From: Oceanobacillus manasiensis
GTDB lineage: Bacteria > Bacillota > Bacilli > Bacillales > Amphibacillaceae
Reading direction: 5' to 3'
Assembly: GCF_000724085.1 (NCBI RefSeq)
Contig: NZ_CCDL010000002.1
Span: 744,001 to 808,000, forward strand
DNA length: 64,000 bases
Positions 1-8,977 of this stretch are shown in pieces; the first letter of the stretch is position 1, and each line of letters begins with the position of its first letter. Under the pieces are notes generated by a model. The model was not told the origin of the DNA and made no database searches. It was given only the letters and a program-made list of their open reading frames with translations. A program made the position numbers and the translations under genes.

Positions 1-208
1 GTGCACATGGCAAAATCATCTTTCCGCTTATTTTAAATGAAACAATAATTTGTTCACCCTGCAAGAAGCATTGGCCCTGAACTCGGACCCGGTCGATTTT
101 TCTAATATCATTGTTCATCTCTTCCAGTTCGGAAACGTTCACCATTTCATCAAAAGCAAAAGGTTCACTATAAGCACTTTTTCTAATTTGCGCCAATGTT
201 AATTTCAT
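1..208 (-). CDS. ylbN: YlbN, DUF177/YceD family protein (5' part only)
   Basis: The first 69 codons of a leftward gene that runs off the left edge. The start ATG is at 208, behind an AGAGGTGATTAC ribosome site. The protein begins MKLTLAQIRKSAYSEPF and has the acidic, strand-forming N-terminus of the DUF177 (YceD/YlbN) family. In Firmicutes the gene normally precedes rpmF (ribosomal protein L32), which would lie beyond the edge. Its role is unclear; the family is linked to rRNA and ribosome supply. Identification rests on family resemblance and on the ylbM/ylbL neighbours. Confidence 0.85.
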   Translation of the reverse strand, partial: MKLTLAQIRKSAYSEPFAFDEMVNVSELEEMNNDIRKIDRVRVQGQCFLQGEQIIVSFKISGKMILPCA

Positions 209-235
209 TGTAATCACCTCTAGGCAACAAGAGTT

Positions 236-264
236 ATTTTAAAAGAAAAATAGACTTTTGTCAA
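236..264 (-). promoter_or_regulatory. SigA promoter of ylbN
   Basis: On the minus strand TTGACA (264-259) and TAAAAT (241-236) are exactly 17 bases apart, a near-consensus SigA promoter 28 bases before the ylbN start codon. Confidence 0.75.
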
Positions 265-437
265 CATATTTTCTTTACACAATCCCATGATAACATATCT
301 TATTCATTACCTATTTTAAATAAAGAATTGCATCATACTATACTTGACATTATTCCCTTTCATAATGGGGGCTAATCGTGCGTAATTCGGCTTTTTTTGA
401 TACAATAATTACCATCTTATATACAGGGGTTGTTATA

Positions 438-1655
438 ATGCAAGCTTGTGGCTTAATTGTAGAATATAATCCTTTTCATAATGGACATGCTTACCATATT
501 AATGAGGCTCGTAAAGTATCTAATGCTGACTGTATGATTGCTGTAATGAGTGGCAACTTCCTACAGAGGGGAGAACCTGCCATAATGGACAAATTTGCTC
601 GTACTAAAGCAGCACTTTCATCAGGAATAGATATCGTATTAGAACTCCCCTTTGCTTATGCTGTGCAAAGTAGTGACCTCTTTGCAAAGGGATCGATTCA
701 TACATTGCATGAGATCGGTGTTACAAGTATTTGTTTTGGAAGTGAATCAGGAAATACGACCGATTTTACAAACAGTTATGAGTTTTTAAAGGGAAGAGAG
801 GAACCATACCGTAAAACGCTAAAAGTAGAATTGGCTAAAGGACTTTCTTTTCCTGAAGCTAGCAGGCAAGCTTATCACCAGATCGGTCTTTCACATGAAC
901 GTATTGACTTAACTAAGCCAAATAATATTCTTGGCTACAGTTATGTAAAAACAATTCTGGAAAATGATTATAATATAGAACCATTCACCATTAAGCGATC
1001 AAACAGCGGTTATCATGACGAGACTATAGCTGGTTCTATTGCAAGTGCAACTAGTATCAGAAAAGCTATCCATTCCCATGGAGGCCTTACGGATGAAGCA
1101 ATTCAAGCAATTCCCACTAGTACGTATAATCAATTACACGACTACAAAAGTAAGGCTGGACTTTGGCACACATGGGAACAATACTTTGAGCTTCTTCACT
1201 ATCGTGTTATGACCATGAGCCTAAATGAACTTGCCAACATTCATGGCATCGAAGAAGGACTAGAACATCGAATAAAAAAAACCGCAATTCAGGCACGCTC
1301 ATTTCATGAATGGGTAGAAGCAATTAAAACTAAGCGCTATACCTGGACGAGACTTCAACGTGTATTTGTCTTTATTTTGGCAAATGTAAAGAAAGATGAT
1401 ATTGCTATTTTAACTAGTAACAGTAATGTACCTCATGTTCGTTTACTAGGTTTGAATGAAAAGGGCCAAACTTACCTTAATGAAGTAAAGAAACAGCTAA
1501 ATGTCCCGCTCGTTTCTAAACTATCAAAAAAGGACAACCCATTACTTCAATTAGAAGAACGAGCAAGTGATGCATATTATAGTGTCCTTTCTCCAACTCG
1601 TAGACAAAAATTGAAAAAGCAGGAGTTAATGTCACCAATCCTTATTCGCAAATAA
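438..1655 (+). CDS. tmcAL: tRNA(Met) cytidine acetate ligase TmcAL (YlbM)
   Basis: Predicted to make N4-acetylcytidine at the wobble position of elongator tRNA-Met from acetate and ATP, in the cytoplasm. The N-terminus MQACGLIVEYNPFHNGH carries the nucleotidylyltransferase HxGH-type motif (NPFHNGH, about residues 11-17), and SGNFLQRGEPA and ATSIRKAI are typical of the family. The start at 438 was chosen because AGGGG lies 8 bases upstream; the open frame extends upstream to a GTG at 378 but adds only a non-conserved hydrophobic tail. Length is 405 residues, close to B. subtilis YlbM. It is transcribed divergently from ylbN and converges on ylbL. Confidence 0.93.
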   Translation: MQACGLIVEYNPFHNGHAYHINEARKVSNADCMIAVMSGNFLQRGEPAIMDKFARTKAALSSGIDIVLELPFAYAVQSSDLFAKGSIHTLHEIGVTSICFGSESGNTTDFTNSYEFLKGREEPYRKTLKVELAKGLSFPEASRQAYHQIGLSHERIDLTKPNNILGYSYVKTILENDYNIEPFTIKRSNSGYHDETIAGSIASATSIRKAIHSHGGLTDEAIQAIPTSTYNQLHDYKSKAGLWHTWEQYFELLHYRVMTMSLNELANIHGIEEGLEHRIKKTAIQARSFHEWVEAIKTKRYTWTRLQRVFVFILANVKKDDIAILTSNSNVPHVRLLGLNEKGQTYLNEVKKQLNVPLVSKLSKKDNPLLQLEERASDAYYSVLSPTRRQKLKKQELMSPILIRK

Positions 1656-1750
1656 AGACGCAAAGAAGGTATCTCCCCTTCTCTACTTGCAAACAATAAA
1701 AAGTATACAAGTTAAAACTTTTGCTCATAGCGTCTTCAAACTTATGTACG

Positions 1751-1813
1751 ATATAAAAAATGGCCAGACAACAATACGAATTTTTTCCTAAGAATCCGTA
1801 TTGTTGTCTGGCC
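1751..1813 (-). terminator. Long hairpin terminator after ylbL
   Basis: A perfect 17-bp stem (1762-1778 with 1797-1813; arm GGCCAGACAACAATACG) is followed on the minus strand by a T-rich run (1760-1751). It ends ylbL, and the stem may also stop the convergent tmcAL transcript. Confidence 0.85.
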
Positions 1814-1846
1814 TTACCTTAATATCTTATCATTCCATTATAATAT

Positions 1847-2869
1847 CTACTTTAAATCAAGCTGCTCGAGATACTCAATTGCGTCTTGAAATGTTTCAAT
1901 AGGTACAACTTTCATTTCAGTTCCAATTTCCTCTGCAGTTTTGGCTGCTACTTGATAATTGGAGTTCTCTTTACCATTTTCGTTAGGTGCAAAGAAAATG
2001 TCCACCCCTTCCTTATCTGCAGCAACTACCTTCTTATCAATACCACCGATTCGGTAAACCGTTCCGTCATAATCAATCTCACCAGTTCCCGCAATTTCAA
2101 ACCCTTTTGTTATATCATCCTCTGTCAGTTGATCGTAAATTTCCAGGGAAAACATTAAACCAGCACTTGGTCCGCCAATACTCCCACTTGAAAACTCTAC
2201 TGACGGGTCAACAGTCACACTACGATCTGTTACTAATTGAATGCCAATACCGATTTTATTTTCAGCACCTTCAAATGTTTTTAACTGTAATTCTTCAAAC
2301 CGCGTACTCTCGTCGCGTACAAATTCCACTTCTATCGTATCATTTGCGTTTTTACTTTCAACGTACTTAATTAGATCGTCCGCCTCTTTAACATTTACCC
2401 CATCAATTCCGATAATTCGGTCCCCCATTTTCAATTTTCCATCTGCAGGCATCCCTTCCACTACCGACACAACAAACACACCATTATAGTCAATTGTTAT
2501 ATCCTTGTCCGCAGCTTCGTATGCCACTACGGTGGACGCTTCCTGAGAATTTTCCATCATTTGTAGCTGTGCATGCATATACTCATCATCCGAGATTCCT
2601 TCAGGTCGAACTTCTTCTAGTGGAAGAATCTGGTGGTGGGGAAGTAGCTTCGCCCAGACAAACTGAATTGGAGTAGCTTGTCCTCCACTTACCGTCACAA
2701 GATGCATGTCTCCTGTACTTTGATAGCCATTTTCAACAGACACAATTGGATTAAGAGCATCAGCGCCACCTGGTTTATAAATATAATATGGTAGCTTAAA
2801 CGCAGCTAGAAAGTACGCAAGTATAACAACGATCACAAGGGCTACTACCTGCTTTTTTGTAAATTTCAT
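1847..2869 (-). CDS. ylbL: PDZ and Lon-like S16 membrane protease YlbL (DdcP)
   Basis: A membrane-anchored serine protease. In B. subtilis YlbL (DdcP) degrades the SOS division inhibitor YneA during recovery from DNA damage. One N-terminal membrane segment (residues about 8-26) is followed by a PDZ domain (about 125-200, GDRIIGIDG) and a Lon-type proteolytic domain. The predicted Ser/Lys dyad is Ser235 in GGPSAGLMF and Lys280 in GGIDKK. The length of 340 residues is usual. The ATG at 2869 has GGAAGGAG upstream. The gene lies alone between convergent tmcAL and divergent ylbJ. Confidence 0.93.
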   Translation of the reverse strand: MKFTKKQVVALVIVVILAYFLAAFKLPYYIYKPGGADALNPIVSVENGYQSTGDMHLVTVSGGQATPIQFVWAKLLPHHQILPLEEVRPEGISDDEYMHAQLQMMENSQEASTVVAYEAADKDITIDYNGVFVVSVVEGMPADGKLKMGDRIIGIDGVNVKEADDLIKYVESKNANDTIEVEFVRDESTRFEELQLKTFEGAENKIGIGIQLVTDRSVTVDPSVEFSSGSIGGPSAGLMFSLEIYDQLTEDDITKGFEIAGTGEIDYDGTVYRIGGIDKKVVAADKEGVDIFFAPNENGKENSNYQVAAKTAEEIGTEMKVVPIETFQDAIEYLEQLDLK

Positions 2870-3173
2870 AATAAGACTCCTTCCAGTTCCCTCCGCTGCC
2901 TGAAAAAAACATCATTAAAACAAGATTTCTCTTTAAAGAACGCGTAATATCCATGCGCTGAATCAATATAATGGTTGTTTTTTCTAGCAAAAGAAATATA
3001 GGTGTTGTACTAAAAAAAGTGTATGGCATAAAAAGCCTATGTATGTGCGTATATTGATATAAGCTTGTACAAACCATTCATCCTTCAACTTATTAAAGAG
3101 GATAGCATTATTCTACTACTATCGGAAAAATAAGTACAGAGCAAGGTTTATCACATATAGGGGGCTTTATATA

Positions 3174-4397
3174 TTGAAACAATTAGTTAAAACAATTGTC
3201 TTAGCCAGTTTAACTACCTTTGTTGCATTCTCACTTATAGCTTTTCCTAATGACTCCTTTGAGGCAAGTATACGAGGATTAAATATATGGTGGGAAGTAG
3301 TTTTCCCCTCCTTACTTCCCTTTTTTATCACTTCTGAATTGTTAATTGGTTTCGGAGTGGTTCGTTTTATTGGCGTCCTATTTGAGCCTATTATGCGACC
3401 ATTATTTAATGTACCTGGCGTAGGGAGTTTCGGATGGGTGATGGGAATGGCAAGCGGCTATCCAACAGGGGCAAAAATCGCAGCACGTCTGCGTGAAGAA
3501 AAACAAATTACAAGAGTGGAAGCAGAACGCCTTGTTTCTTTCACTAACGCTTCAAGCCCTTTGTTTATTATTGGAGCTGTTTCTATCGGATTTTTTCATG
3601 ATGCAAAACTAGGTGTTTTGCTTGCTGTCTGTCATTATGGGAGTAATGCACTCGTAGGCCTTTGCATGCGTTTTTACGGAAGAGCAGAAGAAAGGAAAAA
3701 CACTAAAATCCCTTTAAAAAAAGAGAGAAGTTTTTCTATAAAAAGAGCTTTTATTGAAATGCATGAGATGAGAACGAGTGATGACAGAGCACTGGGACAA
3801 ATTTTGGGAGATGCTGTCATAAACTCGATTAAGACACTTGTAATGGTTGGTGGTTTCATTATCCTTTTTTCTGTTTTAACGAAGTTATTTTTCTTAATTG
3901 GCGTTTCGCCGCTCATTGCTAACGTGTTCCAGTTTATTTTATCAATCTTTTCTATCCCCATTGAAATGGCACTGCCTTTATTTTCAGGGCTATTTGAAAT
4001 TACGATTGGCGCCCAAATGATCTCCCAGAAAGTAACAGAAACCGTCCTTCCACAGGCTGTCCTTGTAAGCTTTATCATGGGTTTTAATGGTCTTTCAGTG
4101 CAAGCACAGGTCGCTAGTATTCTAGCTGGAACAGATATACGTTTTAAACCTTATTTTCTTGCTCGCTTTTTACATGGTGCACTCGCCAGCATTCTTACGG
4201 TTATTTTATACATCCCTCTCTATTTAAATAAACAAACCTTTGAACTTAATGATATACCTGTTTTTAACCAGAACGGAGAGAGCATATGGATTGCAATTAT
4301 GTCCACGATGCAAAGCATTGGACCTGTCATCACACTATTCTTCCTTTCCTTAGCCGTTTTCTTACTATATCGCAAAACCATTAAAACAAAAGCATAG
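3174..4397 (+). CDS. ylbJ: Sporulation integral membrane protein YlbJ
   Basis: A polytopic membrane protein of the nucleoside-transporter/gate fold, required in B. subtilis for spore cortex formation and expressed in the mother cell under SigE. The sequence has about eight hydrophobic segments and characteristic stretches such as WWEVVFPSLLPFF and GMASGYPTGAKIAA. The start is TTG at 3174 behind AGGGGGC; no ATG fits better. The length of 407 residues matches the family. I could not identify a convincing SigE promoter upstream. Confidence 0.92.
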   Translation: MKQLVKTIVLASLTTFVAFSLIAFPNDSFEASIRGLNIWWEVVFPSLLPFFITSELLIGFGVVRFIGVLFEPIMRPLFNVPGVGSFGWVMGMASGYPTGAKIAARLREEKQITRVEAERLVSFTNASSPLFIIGAVSIGFFHDAKLGVLLAVCHYGSNALVGLCMRFYGRAEERKNTKIPLKKERSFSIKRAFIEMHEMRTSDDRALGQILGDAVINSIKTLVMVGGFIILFSVLTKLFFLIGVSPLIANVFQFILSIFSIPIEMALPLFSGLFEITIGAQMISQKVTETVLPQAVLVSFIMGFNGLSVQAQVASILAGTDIRFKPYFLARFLHGALASILTVILYIPLYLNKQTFELNDIPVFNQNGESIWIAIMSTMQSIGPVITLFFLSLAVFLLYRKTIKTKA

Positions 4398-4500
4398 AGC
4401 GCTGAAACGGTAAACGCCGACTATGTACAACCCGGCCTAGGTCAACGTTGACATGACTTAGATCTTTCGGGCTCACGTAGTGACAAATTTATTCTTTTAC
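4398..4500. other. G+C-richer intergenic element with a palindrome
   Basis: Between ylbJ and its terminator lies about 100 bases with visibly higher G+C than the neighbours. It contains a perfect 12-base palindrome, GTCAACGTTGAC (4441-4452), flanked by CCCGG and CGGG that could close a stem-loop. No reading frame or promoter is evident. It looks like a dispersed intergenic repeat, but only one copy is in the window. Confidence 0.35.
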
Positions 4501-4504
4501 TTAG

Positions 4505-4540
4505 AAAAAAATGATCCCACATTAGTAGGATCATCTTTTT
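4505..4540. terminator. Bidirectional terminator, ylbJ and coaD
   Basis: ATGATCC (4511-4517) pairs with GGATCAT (4528-4534), with an A-run on the left and a T-run on the right. It serves ylbJ on the plus strand and coaD on the minus strand. Confidence 0.8.
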
Positions 4541-4569
4541 ATTACTCTATTTTTTAATAAAGTTACTTC

Positions 4570-5067
<498 letters not shown>

Positions 5068-5622
5068 CTAACTCTTTTGTAAAATAGTTATTCCAATTGT
5101 TCCACCGTAGTTATCCTGTTTTAATAAAGTAAATTGTTCGTGATCAAAAGCAATGCTTTCAGCAGGGTCATGCTCGCAATAAATAATAGCAGACTGATTT
5201 AATATGTCTAGCTTTAAACTATCACGAAGTATTTGTTCATAATCGAACTTACCATAAGGCGGGTCAAGTAAGAGCAGGTTAAATTTCAACTCTCTTTTCG
5301 CAGTTGCTTGTAGAGCCCGAGAAGCTTCTGCTCTATATACCTCTGTACAGTCCTCTAATTTTAACAGACGAAGATTCTCGCCAATAGTATGTATTGCTTT
5401 AGGATGCTTATCAACAAATATTCCAAAATCCATCCCTCTGCTAAGAGCTTCTATGCCGAGTGAACCACTCCCTGCAAACAAATCCAGTACAGACCCGCCG
5501 TCAAAAAAAGGCCCCATCCTTTGAAAGATTGCTTCCTTTACTTTATCTGTAGTCGGCCTGGTTGATTTTCCAGGTACAGCTTTTAATTGTCTTCCTTTAT
5601 GTAATCCTGCTATTACGCGCAT
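5068..5622 (-). CDS. rsmD: 16S rRNA (guanine966-N2)-methyltransferase RsmD
   Basis: An S-adenosylmethionine-dependent methyltransferase acting on G966 of 16S rRNA during 30S assembly. The SAM-binding loop is seen in LDLFAGSGSLGIEALSRG and the N6/N2-methylase catalytic motif is DPPYG (about residues 121-125). It is 184 residues, the usual size, and is the first gene of an rsmD-coaD pair. An extended -10 like TGCTATTAT about 130 bases upstream (minus strand, near 5755) may be its promoter. Confidence 0.95.
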   Translation of the reverse strand: MRVIAGLHKGRQLKAVPGKSTRPTTDKVKEAIFQRMGPFFDGGSVLDLFAGSGSLGIEALSRGMDFGIFVDKHPKAIHTIGENLRLLKLEDCTEVYRAEASRALQATAKRELKFNLLLLDPPYGKFDYEQILRDSLKLDILNQSAIIYCEHDPAESIAFDHEQFTLLKQDNYGGTIGITILQKS

Positions 5623-5754
5623 TTTTCCACCTCTGTCCAGCAGTTCTCGAAATTAATCCTACCACATATAATGCTTTAGGAAAATAGAACGTTTATGAAT
5701 TAAAAATAAAAACAGCTACGTGCATGTATATATTCTGTTTACTTGACCATAATA

Positions 5755-5923
5755 GCATATTGAGACAGCTAATGGTTAGTTTGGTTGTTTCAAAACACGG
5801 AGAAGACTTACACTTCCCCATAAGTTCTTCCTCCGGTTTCTCCTCTCCCTTTGCCTTTTTGTTTTCTATTTGGAAGCAACAAAGGGACCTGCAGACATTT
5901 GTTTGCAGGTTTTTTTATTTTTT
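5755..5923 (+). ncRNA. Candidate C-rich small regulatory RNA
   Basis: The 400-base gap between ylbG and rsmD contains a plus-strand intrinsic terminator with no plus-strand gene before it. Upstream are unpaired C-rich, anti-Shine-Dalgarno-like patches (CTTCCCC at 5813-5819; TTCCTCC and CTCCTCTCCC at 5828-5849) and a possible hairpin CCCTTTG (5847-5853) with CAAAGGG (5880-5886). Such C-rich loops are the hallmark of Gram-positive sRNAs such as RsaE/RoxS and FsrA. The promoter is weak (TGTATA, 17 bases, CATAAT at 5748-5753), so the 5' end is a guess. Alternatively the C-rich patches are the complement of a ribosome site for a 42-codon minus-strand frame starting at 5821. Confidence 0.45.
5887..5923 (+). 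terminator. Orphan rightward terminator
   Basis: ACCTGCA (5887-5893) pairs with TGCAGGT (5904-5910), extendable by two pairs, and is followed directly by TTTTTTTATTTTTT. It is directional, with no matching T-run on the minus strand side. Confidence 0.8.
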
Positions 5924-5960
5924 AGTCTTTGATTTATCTACTGGAAAGTTATAATGTATA

Positions 5961-5997
5961 CAAAAAAACTGAATAACTTTGTTTTAAAGTTATTCAG
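5961..5997 (-). terminator. Terminator of the ylbDEFG operon
   Basis: A perfect 12-bp stem (5969-5980 with 5986-5997) is followed on the minus strand by a run of seven T. Confidence 0.88.
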
Positions 5998-6027
5998 CAA
6001 ATTTACTGGCTATTCGGTGACGAGTCT

Positions 6028-6303
6028 TTAGATGCCCATCTTATAGTCATACTGTTTTGCCTTATCAGGCTTTGCATTTTCATAATTCGTCTCAACAAAA
6101 GGTTTATAAGACCTCTCTACCTTAGATACATAAGATAATTTATTGAGTTTATGTTCTACCTTTTCTAGTTCCTCTTGGTTCACATAAAGCACAGCATATT
6201 TTAGACGCTTAGAAGCATATAGAAAATGTCCATAACGTTTAATATGCTTTAAATTTTTCATATGCTGGAACCAAACAATAATACCCTGGCGCATCGTTCG
6301 CAT
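6028..6303 (-). CDS. ylbG: YlbG family protein (DUF2129)
   Basis: A small cytoplasmic protein of unknown function conserved in Bacillaceae. Residues RQGIIVWFQHMK and LKYAVLYVNQEE, and the C-terminal ENAKPDKAKQYDY, match the DUF2129/YlbG pattern. The start ATG at 6303 has GAGGAA upstream. It is the last gene of the ylbD-ylbE-ylbF-ylbG run and is followed by a strong terminator. Length is 91 residues. Confidence 0.9.
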   Translation of the reverse strand: MRTMRQGIIVWFQHMKNLKHIKRYGHFLYASKRLKYAVLYVNQEELEKVEHKLNKLSYVSKVERSYKPFVETNYENAKPDKAKQYDYKMGI

Positions 6304-6350
6304 AGCTAATTCCTCACCATCTTTATTTTTTCTAAAAAGGGTTCACCTGA

Positions 6351-6788
6351 TTAAGATGCACAGCCACAACCGCCACCACTTCCGCAGCCACAGCCACTAT
6401 CAGTTAAAGCCCCTCCTTCTTTAGGAGCCTTAATTTGCTCACTTACGCTTAGTGCCACATGCCCACTAATATCGTCTAGCATTTTCTGAAGATTACGTTC
6501 TGCTATTTTAAACGAAGCAACCTTTTCATTCATGTCCATCTCACGTTTAACAGAACGAACACTTTTCATAATATCATTATAATCAGGATGATATCTTCCA
6601 AATCGTTGTACATCCTCATAATGTACTTTTATATCTTTAAAGGCCTTAATAAGCCTTTGTGCTTCCTTATCTTCATTTAATTCCTGCAGGGAGTGATTGT
6701 ATGCTTCCATAACGTCGGATTCAATTACCATTTTCCCTAACAACTCTGATCGATCAAGAATATCAACATATTCTAAAGTAGCAATCAT
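6351..6788 (-). CDS. ylbF: YlbF (RicF), RNase Y-associated Ric complex subunit
   Basis: In B. subtilis YlbF forms the Ric complex with YmcA (RicA) and YaaT (RicT), which promotes RNase Y processing, sporulation, competence and biofilm development; the complex carries Fe-S clusters. The helical body (YEDVQRFGRYHPDYND) matches the family and the C-terminus ends in a cysteine-glycine tail, CGCGSGGGCGC, the likely Fe-S ligand region. The start ATG at 6788 was chosen because GGAGGTG precedes it by 7 bases; an upstream frame adds ten non-conserved residues. Length is 145 residues. Confidence 0.92.
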   Translation of the reverse strand: MIATLEYVDILDRSELLGKMVIESDVMEAYNHSLQELNEDKEAQRLIKAFKDIKVHYEDVQRFGRYHPDYNDIMKSVRSVKREMDMNEKVASFKIAERNLQKMLDDISGHVALSVSEQIKAPKEGGALTDSGCGCGSGGGCGCAS

Positions 6789-6841
6789 GCCTAAGCACCT
6801 CCACCCCCATTCTATCATTATATTTCCATTATGAAAATATA

Positions 6842-7075
6842 TTAATCCTTCATAGCTCCTGCAAATTGTAGCATCATACCTACCATATTCATCTGATTGC
6901 TAAACCTCTCCACCCTTTGTGGTATTGTCTTGCCATAATAAACCTTTGCTTCTTTTGGCAATTCACTTATTCTGGATGGCTCTCTAGAGAGGTATCTATA
7001 CCATTCGGGATTATATCGAACAAAGCGAGCAATCTGCGGATTCTCTTCAAGGTATAGAAGACATGACTTTTCCAT
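6842..7075 (-). CDS. ylbE: YlbE-like protein
   Basis: A 77-residue protein of unknown function. ARFVRYNPEWYRYLSREP is the signature of YlbE-like proteins. It has an AAGGAGG ribosome site and sits ten bases after ylbD, so the two are cotranscribed. Confidence 0.87.
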   Translation of the reverse strand: MEKSCLLYLEENPQIARFVRYNPEWYRYLSREPSRISELPKEAKVYYGKTIPQRVERFSNQMNMVGMMLQFAGAMKD

Positions 7076-7085
7076 TTTATCCTCC

Positions 7086-7490
7086 TTAATCTTTAAACCA
7101 GCCTAATCCATTCTTCGTTGCAGTTTCAGATGAGGTCTCAGATTGTTTAAACTGACCTAACAATTCTTGAATAACAGAAATCGTATTGTTAAATGAGTCA
7201 ATTTGTTTTTGCACTTTGTTTAAATCCATATTCTCCGTCATTTTTATTAGGTTGGAAAAAAGCTCTTTATTTTTCTCTACTGACCCTTGACTCTCTTTTT
7301 GGTCTGCTTGTTCCCCCGTGTCTACCTCTTTATATTCATCCCAGACTGAATCATCTTCTCCAAGCAGGGCCCATTGTTCATAGTATTCCTGCCAAGACCT
7401 CCCACTCTTCCTAATTTTCTTGATCAGCGCTGGGTGCTTGTTAATAAATGTTTTGAATTCAACCACAGAGGGGTGTAATTTATGGCTCAA
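7086..7490 (-). CDS. ylbD: YlbD, putative spore coat protein
   Basis: A small, highly charged protein; its B. subtilis homologue is reported as a spore coat component. KLHPSVVEFKTFINKHP and GRSWQEYYEQWALLGEDD are family-typical. The start is TTG at 7490 because CTGGAGGTG lies 6 bases before it; the frame remains open to 7517 but that extension contains the ribosome site itself. Length is 134 residues. It heads the ylbD-E-F-G operon. Confidence 0.87.
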   Translation of the reverse strand: MSHKLHPSVVEFKTFINKHPALIKKIRKSGRSWQEYYEQWALLGEDDSVWDEYKEVDTGEQADQKESQGSVEKNKELFSNLIKMTENMDLNKVQKQIDSFNNTISVIQELLGQFKQSETSSETATKNGLGWFKD

Positions 7491-7666
7491 CCTATTCACC
7501 TCCAGCAATATAGTCATCAGTACTATAATTTATGCCTTTAAAATGATACTGTGAAGGCGAAATTAAAAAGAAATTGAACCTGAGTATGAGATATACAGAA
7601 GTTTAATCAAGCATCACATTAATAAAGGCATAAGAGTATGCTATGCTAAATAAATAAAACAGAAAT

Positions 7667-7711
7667 GCCAAACAACCAACAAGAGTCTAATCTCTTGATT
7701 GATTGTTCGGC
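7667..7711 (-). terminator. Terminator after ylbC
   Basis: An imperfect hairpin of about 19 bp (left arm starting GCCAAACAACC, right arm ending TTGTTCGGC) is followed on the minus strand by a T-rich stretch. Confidence 0.65.
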
Positions 7712-7741
7712 ATATGAGCCAGGAACTATGTTATATGCTTG

Positions 7742-8830
7742 TTATTCTGGTCGTTGCAAGAAGTTTTGAGTATAATATAATCGGTAGACCCCCACACCAA
7801 GATGGGTATAAGATTCGTTTAATAAGGCTTCCCTGTGACCCTCACTATTCAACCAGCCTTCCATTGCTGCCGGAGCATCCGTATATTGCGCAGCAATATT
7901 TTCTCCTGCTGATGAGTAATAAACATCTTCTAATGCTAGTCTTTCTTTTAATCCTGAACCGTCCTGACTATAGTGAGAGAAATAGTTGTTTTCTTCCATA
8001 TCCTTACTATGTTTAAAAGCCACTAATGAGACCGAATTTTCTTCTTTTAGAGTCGAACGCTCATGATTTCTCCGAATAACATTTGTCATATCATAAATCT
8101 GCTTCTCCATTCCCGCTTCTATTTCTTCCCATTCCTCATCAGAAAAAGAGGGATCCTCAGGAATATTACCTCGATATTCTAAGCCATATGGACGATGTCG
8201 TAATAAAACATCACCTGTCATAATTCTTACGGAAGATAATTGATTAGTAAAGGTATCAAAATAAGTTTGCAGAAATAGATTATCGGTTAGCTTGATAAGT
8301 GGGCGCTTATTAAAATCTTCCTCAGACAGTTGAAAACGATATGAGGAAACACCTGCTTCATATGCAACTTCTTTTTCATATTGAAAGTCCGTTTTTATAG
8401 TGGCTAACGCATCCTGAACAGCTTGGCGCGATTGGCCAATTTCAATGGGAGCCATATCATTTCTTTCACCTGTAGCAAAAATGGTTTGAATTTCATCCTC
8501 TTGTATTCCAAATTGAAGATATTGATTCCCATCATTTGAATAAACCCACCAGGTATAATGGTATGCACTTTTATCTTTTCTTATAGGATCGCCAAGCTGT
8601 TCTACTAACTCTTCTGAACTCTTTCCAATCCATTCAAACAATTCACCACCATTAGTAAGCACTGGCATTTCAGGGACGACTTTGGATTTTAGTAAACTTT
8701 CTCTACCTTTTATAAAAATGTTATCTAATTCATTTATACTCGATTTTGTTGATCTATCAGATTGTTCAAGTAAGTAGAATCCAATCATAGTAAAAAGTAA
8801 AAGTGCTAAAATGATACGAATATAGCGCAT
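7742..8830 (-). CDS. ylbC: CAP/SCP-domain exported protein YlbC
   Basis: An exported or membrane-anchored protein with one N-terminal hydrophobic segment (residues 5-21). The middle region (about 65-215) resembles the CAP-associated domain found in Bacillaceae, and the C-terminal 115 residues form a CAP/SCP (PR-1-like) domain with HSKDMEENNYFSHYS, AGENIA and GHREALLNESYTHLGVG. Its molecular role is not established. It has a TAGGAGG ribosome site. Length is 362 residues, as in B. subtilis YlbC. Confidence 0.9.
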   Translation of the reverse strand: MRYIRIILALLLFTMIGFYLLEQSDRSTKSSINELDNIFIKGRESLLKSKVVPEMPVLTNGGELFEWIGKSSEELVEQLGDPIRKDKSAYHYTWWVYSNDGNQYLQFGIQEDEIQTIFATGERNDMAPIEIGQSRQAVQDALATIKTDFQYEKEVAYEAGVSSYRFQLSEEDFNKRPLIKLTDNLFLQTYFDTFTNQLSSVRIMTGDVLLRHRPYGLEYRGNIPEDPSFSDEEWEEIEAGMEKQIYDMTNVIRRNHERSTLKEENSVSLVAFKHSKDMEENNYFSHYSQDGSGLKERLALEDVYYSSAGENIAAQYTDAPAAMEGWLNSEGHREALLNESYTHLGVGVYRLYYTQNFLQRPE

Positions 8831-8977
8831 AGCAAATCCTCCTAACTTGTATATATCTATCTATATGAACGAGAAGTAGAAACCATTCTTCTTTCTCTAT
8901 TATTTAACACGTTCCACATAAAAAAATCTATTTATAAACCTACTTATTGAAAACGAAACCATTGTAATCAACATCCC

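Noticed and set aside
2796-3077. Leftward 93-codon frame before ylbL
   Set aside because: It overlaps the ylbL start in another frame and shows no family pattern.
5696-5821. Leftward 42-codon frame with good ribosome pairing (ATG at 5821)
   Set aside because: The sequence shows no recognisable pattern and it overlaps a directional plus-strand terminator region. It is kept only as the alternative reading of the sRNA candidate.
5724-5954. Rightward 76-codon frame in the ylbG-rsmD gap
   Set aside because: It runs through the terminator stem and T-run, has no ribosome site and no coding character.
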